From positions 1 to 10,879 of the forward strand of contig JANWIB010000024.1 in assembly GCA_025450155.1 (NCBI GenBank): 10,879 bases of DNA. The letters are read 5' to 3'. This document shows positions 7,222-10,879 of this stretch, piece after piece. This stretch comes from Sphingobacteriaceae bacterium (GTDB taxonomy: Bacteria > Bacteroidota > Bacteroidia > Sphingobacteriales > Sphingobacteriaceae). The position numbers and the translations under genes are program-made. The notes beneath the pieces are model-generated. The model did not search any database, was not told the DNA's origin, and saw nothing but the letters and a program-made list of their open reading frames with translations. The stretch's first letter is position 1, and each line of letters opens with the position of its first letter.

Positions 7222-7869
7222 ATGAAGAATCCGGCCCTGTATCTTTTGTCATTTTTGCTTTTGCTAAGCGTAAGCGGTTATACTCAGCAAACAAAAAATG
7301 ATTGGGAAAAATTTATTTCTAAAGGTTACGACCTACTTGATTCTTGCTCGGGGGATTTAAATAAGGATAATATCGCAGACAAAGTATTGGTGCTTTATAA
7401 CGAAAAATTAGAAAGTGATCCGGAAAAAGAGATCGGCAGAAAACTAATCATTTTATTTAAAGAGGGTTCCGGTTGGAAAAAGGTGGTGGAAACTGACAAA
7501 GTAATTATGTGTAAGAGTTGTGGAGGGGTGTTTGGCGACCCATTTGCAGCTATTGCTATTAAAAATAATGTACTTGTTATTGATCATTATGGTGGCAGTA
7601 ACTGGCGATGGGCCTCCACCCATCGTTTCCGTTTTCAAAACGGAGCTTTTTATTTAATTGGAAAAACGCATGACTACTCTTGGAATGTAGAAAGATGTGA
7701 AACTCTGGATGCTTTTCTTGCCACAGAATACGAAGATGAAAATCTGGTAACAGGGCAGTATGTATATAAAAAAATGGATGAGAAAGTATGTAAATGGCTA
7801 AAGAATGAAAAAGGGAAGCGTCCCGTAAAACCCCTGCAGGCATTGGCCAATTTTGATATTAGTAAATAG
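7222..7869 (+). CDS. Secreted protein of unknown function inside the sdh operon
   Basis: A 215-residue protein I cannot assign to a family. The first 20 or so residues form a signal peptide (hydrophobic FLLLLSVSG, then YTQQ), with no lipobox, so the mature protein should be periplasmic or outside the cell. A loop D45-L-N47-K-D49-N-I-A-D53 has the spacing of calcium-binding FG-GAP/VCBS-like or dockerin-like loops. Cys residues at 42, 97 and 100 (CKSC) and two near the C-terminus could form disulfides. The middle contains alternating hydrophobic strands and an aromatic WRWAS segment, suggesting a beta-rich fold. Its ATG is one base after the sdhA stop, and 18 bases separate its end from sdhB, so it must be co-transcribed and probably translationally coupled. 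Base composition resembles its neighbours. A functional link to succinate dehydrogenase is possible but unproved; it may simply be an inserted passenger gene. Confidence 0.85.
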   Translation: MKNPALYLLSFLLLLSVSGYTQQTKNDWEKFISKGYDLLDSCSGDLNKDNIADKVLVLYNEKLESDPEKEIGRKLIILFKEGSGWKKVVETDKVIMCKSCGGVFGDPFAAIAIKNNVLVIDHYGGSNWRWASTHRFRFQNGAFYLIGKTHDYSWNVERCETLDAFLATEYEDENLVTGQYVYKKMDEKVCKWLKNEKGKRPVKPLQALANFDISK

Positions 7870-7887
7870 ATAGAGATATTAAATACT

Positions 7888-8649
7888 ATGAGCGGAAACA
7901 TGAATTTAACTCTAAAAGTATGGAGGCAAAAGAATGCCGGCGATAAAGGAGGATTTGTTACCTATAAAGCGGAACAGATCTCGCCCGATATGTCTTTCTT
8001 AGAAATGCTTGATGTGGTGAATGAAGGCTTAGTAAAAAAAGGCGAAGACCCCATTTATTTTGATCACGATTGCCGCGAAGGAATTTGCGGAATGTGCTCA
8101 TTATATATTAATGGTCGGGCACATGGCCCTAAGCGGGCTATTACTACCTGCCAGTTGCACATGCGCAGCTTTAAAGATGGAGAAACCATTACCATTGAAC
8201 CTTGGAGAGCTGCCGCCTTCCCGGTAATAAAAGACCTGGCAGTAGATCGCTCTTCATTTGACCGTATCCAGCAGGCTGGAGGTTATGTATCTGTCAATAC
8301 CGGAGGAGTTCCGGATGCCAATACCATTCCGATTCCAAAAGTAATTGCTGATGAGGCATTTAATTCGGCAACCTGTATCCAGTGTGGTGCCTGCGTAGCA
8401 GCATGTAAAAATGCATCGGCCATGCTGTTTGTATCTGCTAAAATATCGCAACTGGCATTATTACCACAAGGGCAGGCAGAGCGTTATCAGCGGGTGCAGG
8501 CTATGGTCGCTCAAATGGATGCAGAAGGTTTTGGCAATTGTACCAATACGGGCGCTTGCGAGGTGGAATGTCCTAAAGAAATATCATTGACCAATATTGC
8601 CCGAATGAATCGTGATTATTTTACTTCCAAATTTTTGAAAGAAGAATAA
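7888..8649 (+). CDS. sdhB: Succinate dehydrogenase/fumarate reductase iron-sulfur subunit
   Basis: Electron-transfer subunit linking the SdhA flavin to the SdhC hemes. Of 253 residues, the N-terminal plant-type ferredoxin domain binds a 2Fe-2S cluster through C62, C67, C70 (CREGICGMC) and C88. The C-terminal domain has C163-C166-C169 (CIQCGAC) with C228 for the 4Fe-4S cluster, and C173, C218 and C224 for the 3Fe-4S cluster. All ten ligands are present. The start is taken at the ATG at 7888; a second in-frame ATG at 7900 (MNLTLKVWRQ) is equally plausible and neither has a strong Shine-Dalgarno. It is the last gene of the operon, followed by a hairpin terminator. Separation from sdhA by the secreted gene is the only oddity. 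Confidence 0.96.
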   Translation: MSGNMNLTLKVWRQKNAGDKGGFVTYKAEQISPDMSFLEMLDVVNEGLVKKGEDPIYFDHDCREGICGMCSLYINGRAHGPKRAITTCQLHMRSFKDGETITIEPWRAAAFPVIKDLAVDRSSFDRIQQAGGYVSVNTGGVPDANTIPIPKVIADEAFNSATCIQCGACVAACKNASAMLFVSAKISQLALLPQGQAERYQRVQAMVAQMDAEGFGNCTNTGACEVECPKEISLTNIARMNRDYFTSKFLKEE

Positions 8650-8663
8650 ATAAACTAACTTTG
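8635..8663 (+). promoter_or_regulatory. Promoter-like sequence at the 3' end of sdhB
   Basis: TTG at 8635-8637 and TAACTTTG at 8656-8663 are 18 bases apart, a full match to the Bacteroidota TTG-N17-23-TANNTTTG pattern. No gene follows on this strand before the terminator at 8687, so an active promoter would make an RNA of only about 50 bases. The sequence match is direct; activity is uncertain and chance is possible. Confidence 0.3.
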
Positions 8664-8686
8664 TAGTACGAGGCAAGGAGATATTA

Positions 8687-8724
8687 AAAGCCCTGATGTG
8701 ATTATCACTCAGGGCTTTGTTTTT
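8687..8724. terminator. Intrinsic terminator of the sdh operon
   Basis: The arms AAAGCCCTGA (8687-8696) and TCAGGGCTTT (8709-8718) pair perfectly. The stem continues with GTGA/TCAC around a TTA loop after one bulged T. The sequence then runs GTTTTTG, giving a U-tract for rightward transcription. On the other strand the stem is followed by TTTT, so it may also end the leftward TonB-domain cluster, whose last stop is 14 bases away. Confidence 0.9.
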
Positions 8725-8731
8725 GTCTTTT

Positions 8732-9142
8732 TTATTCAACGGTTTCTGACACGAATGTAATGGGGACTTTACGGATCGCTCTTACAAACTTACCATTTTG
8801 AATACCTGCTTTCCATTTTGGCGATAGTTTAATGATACGCATAGCTTCCTCATCACAACCACCGCCTATTCCTTGAATAACTTTGATATCGGTAAGGCTA
8901 CCATCTTTCTCTACTGTGAATTGAACTACTACCCGTCCGCTAATATTATTTTCCAAAGCATCTGTCGGATAACGTAAATTATTAATCAGATGCTTTTTCC
9001 AAGCTTGAGTGCCGCCCAGGAATTCAGGTGCAATTTCTACTACAGTAAAAACCTCTTCATGAGAAGAGTTTTTATTCTCCTGGGCTATTGTAAAGAAATG
9101 ACTCCCTAATAGTATTAATGTAGATAAGATGACTTTTTTCAT
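8732..9142 (-). CDS. Secreted TonB C-terminal-domain protein (short)
   Basis: A 136-residue protein made of a signal peptide (MKKVILSTLI..., likely cleaved after TIAQ) and one TonB C-terminal domain, about residues 38-131. The domain shows the family pattern: PEFLGG, a YP motif (LRYPTDALE), GRVVVQFTVEKDGSLTDIKV, GGGCDEEAMRIIKLSPKW and a final VPITF strand. In TonB this domain contacts TonB-dependent receptors. Here the membrane anchor and Pro-rich linker are missing, so it should be periplasmic and cannot by itself couple to ExbBD. An upstream ATG at 9223 would extend it by 27 residues, overlapping the preceding gene and hiding the signal peptide, so the ATG at 9142 is preferred. It is the last gene of a leftward cluster and a close paralog of the gene at 9678-10253. 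Its role is unknown. Confidence 0.88.
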   Translation of the reverse strand: MKKVILSTLILLGSHFFTIAQENKNSSHEEVFTVVEIAPEFLGGTQAWKKHLINNLRYPTDALENNISGRVVVQFTVEKDGSLTDIKVIQGIGGGCDEEAMRIIKLSPKWKAGIQNGKFVRAIRKVPITFVSETVE

Positions 9143-9167
9143 TTTAAAATTATGATATAATTTTTCA

Positions 9168-9662
9168 CTAATCGCCTTGCTGATCCCATTTATAGCCATC
9201 TCTCGTCCAGTAAATAAGCGCACTGGCCGACTCCAATTTTTCTACATGACTAGTTTCTCCACTTGTCGAAGGGGCACCTGCTTTACGCCATTCATCAGTT
9301 ACGGACCAGGCATTCATCCAGTCAAAATTATCGCCTCCATTACTAAAACGCTTGCCCGCACCAAGAATAAAATGCCTTTTTGTGCCGGTATGATAAATTA
9401 ATATCCCTTTTTTACCGCTTTTCTTTTCTGTTATACCCAACGCACAATCCATTTTTTTATCTCCGTCTAAATCTCCTCTTAAATAAAAAGGATTCAAATC
9501 TTTTCGAATAATGTAGTTTGTTCGAATTTTTTCCTGATCGTAAAAATCTCTAATCTCATTGGGAAGATTAGCTTCAAAAACAAAATCATTTTCTTCTGGA
9601 GCTGTTTGCCCAAAACTGGAAATGCTTAAGGCGAAAAAAACTATACAGCATATTAATCTCAT
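9168..9662 (-). CDS. Secreted protein of unknown function with Asp-rich loop
   Basis: A 164-residue protein not assigned to a named family. Residues 1-19 form a signal peptide (hydrophobic CCIVFFALSISSFG, then QT). A loop D64-L-D66-G-D68-K-K-M-D72 has the spacing of calcium-binding FG-GAP/VCBS-like loops, and the following strands (ALGITEK, GILIYH, HFILGAG) suggest a beta-rich fold. A late segment is Trp-rich (FDWMNAW, DEWRK, YWTRDGYKW). In style it resembles the secreted protein embedded in the sdh operon, although overall identity looks low by eye. It starts 15 bases after the plug-tailed TonB-domain gene and ends 25 bases before the shorter one, so the three are probably one operon. The function is unknown; partnership with the TonB-domain proteins is inference from position. 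Confidence 0.85.
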   Translation of the reverse strand: MRLICCIVFFALSISSFGQTAPEENDFVFEANLPNEIRDFYDQEKIRTNYIIRKDLNPFYLRGDLDGDKKMDCALGITEKKSGKKGILIYHTGTKRHFILGAGKRFSNGGDNFDWMNAWSVTDEWRKAGAPSTSGETSHVEKLESASALIYWTRDGYKWDQQGD

Positions 9663-9677
9663 TTGGGAGATACTGTT

Positions 9678-10253
9678 TTATTGCTTTTTGCTAATCACCT
9701 CCACTACACCATTTTTTCCTTTTTCGCCATATTTCTTTACAGCAGCTTCCACAACCAACCTTTCAGCAGATTGCAGTTTTTTGTAATCAATTTTCATCAG
9801 TTCATTATAACTAATTTCTTTCCCGTCCAATACATACATAGGCTGATTCTCTTCATCAAAAACCTTAAAGGTAATGGGTACAACATAAGAAACTCTTACA
9901 GGCCTGCCATTTTGTATTCCTGGTTTCCAAGCCGGAGAAAGCTTTACTACACGAAGAGCCTCCTCATCACAGCCCCCGCCAACGCCCTTTATTACTTTGG
10001 CATCGGTAAGGCTTCCGTCTTTTTCAATAACAAATTGGATAAAAACTTTCCCCGAAATATTTAATTCACGTGCTATTACAGGATATTGCAGGTTTTTTCC
10101 CAGATGTTTTGCCCATCCAGCCATACCTCCTGGAAATTCAGGCAGGACCTCTGCAATAGAAGAAATTTCATCATCTACAGAATCAGCTTTTTCTTGTGCC
10201 AAACTGTAATAACCGTTAAGTATAAATAATGCAAACAGAATTATTTTTTTCAT
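9678..10253 (-). CDS. Secreted TonB C-terminal-domain protein with plug-like tail
   Basis: A 191-residue protein with a signal peptide (MKKIILFALFILNGYYSLAQ), then a TonB C-terminal domain at about 37-130 (PEFPGG, LQYPVIARE, GKVFIQFVIEKDGSL, GGGCDEEALRVVKLSPAWK, VPITF). A C-terminal extension follows at about 138-191. It reads MYVLDGKEI...ERLVVEAAVKKYGEKGKNGVVEVISKK, closely echoing the VxDGxxI...VLKDASATAIYG-RGANGVIxITTKK signature of SusC-type plug domains. No membrane anchor or Pro-rich linker is seen. By eye 61 of 92 domain residues match the gene at 8732-9142, so the two arose by duplication and the tail marks the difference. The combination suggests a periplasmic protein that handles or mimics TonB-dependent receptor contacts. 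Plug-like tails also occur in some Bacteroidota BlaR1/M56-type sensors. The domain calls are good; the role is inferred. Confidence 0.88.
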   Translation of the reverse strand: MKKIILFALFILNGYYSLAQEKADSVDDEISSIAEVLPEFPGGMAGWAKHLGKNLQYPVIARELNISGKVFIQFVIEKDGSLTDAKVIKGVGGGCDEEALRVVKLSPAWKPGIQNGRPVRVSYVVPITFKVFDEENQPMYVLDGKEISYNELMKIDYKKLQSAERLVVEAAVKKYGEKGKNGVVEVISKKQ

Positions 10254-10285
10254 CCCATAAAAATAGGAAAAAAGAGGAGCGAAAA

Positions 10286-10447
10286 TTAAAAAACCGTTTT
10301 AAAAGATTCAATAAGTAGGGGTGTCCTGAAAGAATGACTGAGTTTATATTTTTCTGCACGAAGTTGGGCTTGAGAGCTCCAGGATATGAACGCTGTACCT
10401 ATAAATATGGGGATTAATAACAAAATAAATGGTGATAGCTTTTTCAT
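10286..10447 (-). CDS. Small single-span membrane or secreted protein (53 aa), hypothetical
   Basis: An open frame of 53 codons plus stop that begins MKKLSPFILLLIPIFIGTAFISW, a basic start followed by one strong hydrophobic span (about 6-22). A polar basic tail of about 30 residues follows (SSQAQLRAEKYKLSHSF...). It could be a signal anchor or, with SSQAQ as a cleavage region, an exported peptide. It lies 32 bases upstream of the plug-tailed TonB-domain gene on the same strand and could head that operon. It is below usual gene-calling lengths and I recognise no family. Support comes from the sensible N-terminus and operon-like position in an otherwise empty 436-base gap. Confidence 0.5.
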   Translation of the reverse strand: MKKLSPFILLLIPIFIGTAFISWSSQAQLRAEKYKLSHSFRTPLLIESFKTVF

Positions 10448-10495
10448 TGCATTTTAATTTTATGCAACAAAAAAACAGTAACTTTTTTGGGTAAA

Positions 10496-10594
10496 CTAAT
10501 GATTTAGACTAACGGGGCTTACTTGTAGATGAACCCATCCCACATCTCCGGTAGCAGTTGGAAGATAAATAAAGGCAGTTTGTCGAAACTCTCT
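10496..10594 (-). pseudogene. Possible gene remnant (C-terminal-like fragment)
   Basis: A stop-bounded minus-strand frame of 32 codons has no ATG or plausible start, yet reads protein-like: REFRQTAF, then IYLPTATGDVGWVHLQV, ending SLNH and TAG. The REFRQTAF opening faintly recalls the RxxFxxTAFFxP segment of alpha-2-macroglobulin-type proteins, but this is an impression only. It may be the leftover end of a gene lost by deletion, or chance. It sits between the small membrane-protein gene and the response-regulator gene. Confidence 0.2.
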
Positions 10595-10689
10595 TTATTA
10601 TCTATTATTTAGATTGATTTTTAGTTTACCGTTATTTGATGATAATTCTGGACAACTTTTATTTTGCAAATTATCTTTAGCTTTATAAT

Positions 10690-10879
10690 ATGATTCGCTG
10701 TCTCGTTTTAGACGATGAACCTTTAGGACTTGACGTTTTAACAGATTACATTGAGAAAATACCTGCTCTTCAATTGGTTAAAGCAACTACCAGCGCTTTT
10801 GAAGCATTAAACCTGGTTCAGCAAAATGAAATAGACTTGGTTTTTCTGGATGTGCAAATGCCTGAACTCACTGGCATCC
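10690..10879 (+). CDS. Response regulator, probably LytTR family (partial, 5' end)
   Basis: The first 63 codons of a response-regulator gene that runs off the right edge. The receiver domain opens MIRCLVLDDEPLG, with acidic-pocket residues D8, D9 and E10, and reaches the phospho-acceptor D54 in VFLDVQMPELTG. The pattern LDDEPLGLDVLTDYIEKIP is typical of Bacteroidota LytTR (LytT/AlgR-like) regulators rather than OmpR or NarL types, but the DNA-binding domain is outside the window. The ATG at 10690 gives the canonical N-terminus. A TATCTTTA at 10672-10679 is one base from the -7 consensus but too close to the ATG to be convincing. The partner histidine kinase is not in the window; nothing kinase-like lies upstream. 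Confidence 0.88.
   Translation, partial: MIRCLVLDDEPLGLDVLTDYIEKIPALQLVKATTSAFEALNLVQQNEIDLVFLDVQMPELTGI

Noticed and set aside
7453..7901. Leftward open frames opposite the sdh-embedded secreted gene, considered as an alternative to it
   Set aside because: The rightward frame has a clear signal peptide and tight operon spacing, while the opposite frames overlap each other and look like noise.
9143..9223. N-terminal extension of the short TonB-domain protein from an ATG at 9223
   Set aside because: The extra 27 residues overlap the end of the preceding gene and would place the obvious signal peptide internally; the MKKVIL start at 9142 is much better.
9663..10064. 133-codon rightward frame opposite the plug-tailed TonB-domain gene
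   Set aside because: It is antisense to a protein with clear paralog conservation; its Phe/Ile/Tyr-rich translation has no domain features.

Overview
The window looks like chromosome from a member of the Bacteroidota, probably near the Sphingobacteriaceae (Pedobacter/Solitalea-like). The evidence is AT-rich DNA, sdh genes in the order C-A-B with a b558-type cytochrome subunit, TANNTTTG promoter elements in place of sigma70 boxes, few Shine-Dalgarno sequences, and short secreted TonB C-terminal-domain proteins. This placement is inferred from protein style, not from a marker gene. I see no rRNA, tRNA, CRISPR array, insertion sequence or prophage.

Left part (1-4318): dapF (lysine and peptidoglycan precursor synthesis) runs leftward. 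A good Bacteroidota-type promoter then drives degP, an envelope protease/chaperone with a complete catalytic triad and two PDZ domains. degP converges on a one-heme cytochrome c lipoprotein gene, and a strong, probably bidirectional terminator separates them. An AraC-family regulator is divergent from the cytochrome gene. Its true start is probably 3323, behind a near-perfect Shine-Dalgarno.

Centre (4319-8724): a succinate dehydrogenase/fumarate reductase operon, sdhC-sdhA-X-sdhB, closed by a hairpin terminator. The three Sdh subunits carry every cofactor residue I could check (diheme histidines, covalent-FAD histidine, ten Fe-S cysteines). X is a small secreted protein of unknown function sitting tightly between sdhA and sdhB. 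It is the most unusual item in this part.

Right part (8725-10879): a leftward cluster of small secreted proteins. Two paralogous TonB C-terminal-domain proteins (about 66% identical over 92 aligned residues, counted by eye) flank a secreted protein with an Asp-rich loop, DxDxD-type. The upstream paralog has an extra tail resembling the end of a SusC-type plug domain. A 53-codon single-span membrane protein gene may head this cluster. The window ends inside a rightward response-regulator gene, probably LytTR type.

Most genes are ordinary housekeeping genes. The points that deserve a second look are the secreted gene inside the sdh operon, the TonB-CTD/plug-like fusion with its duplicated partner, and a possible short transcription unit between sdhB and its terminator. 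I cannot claim a demonstrated new system.
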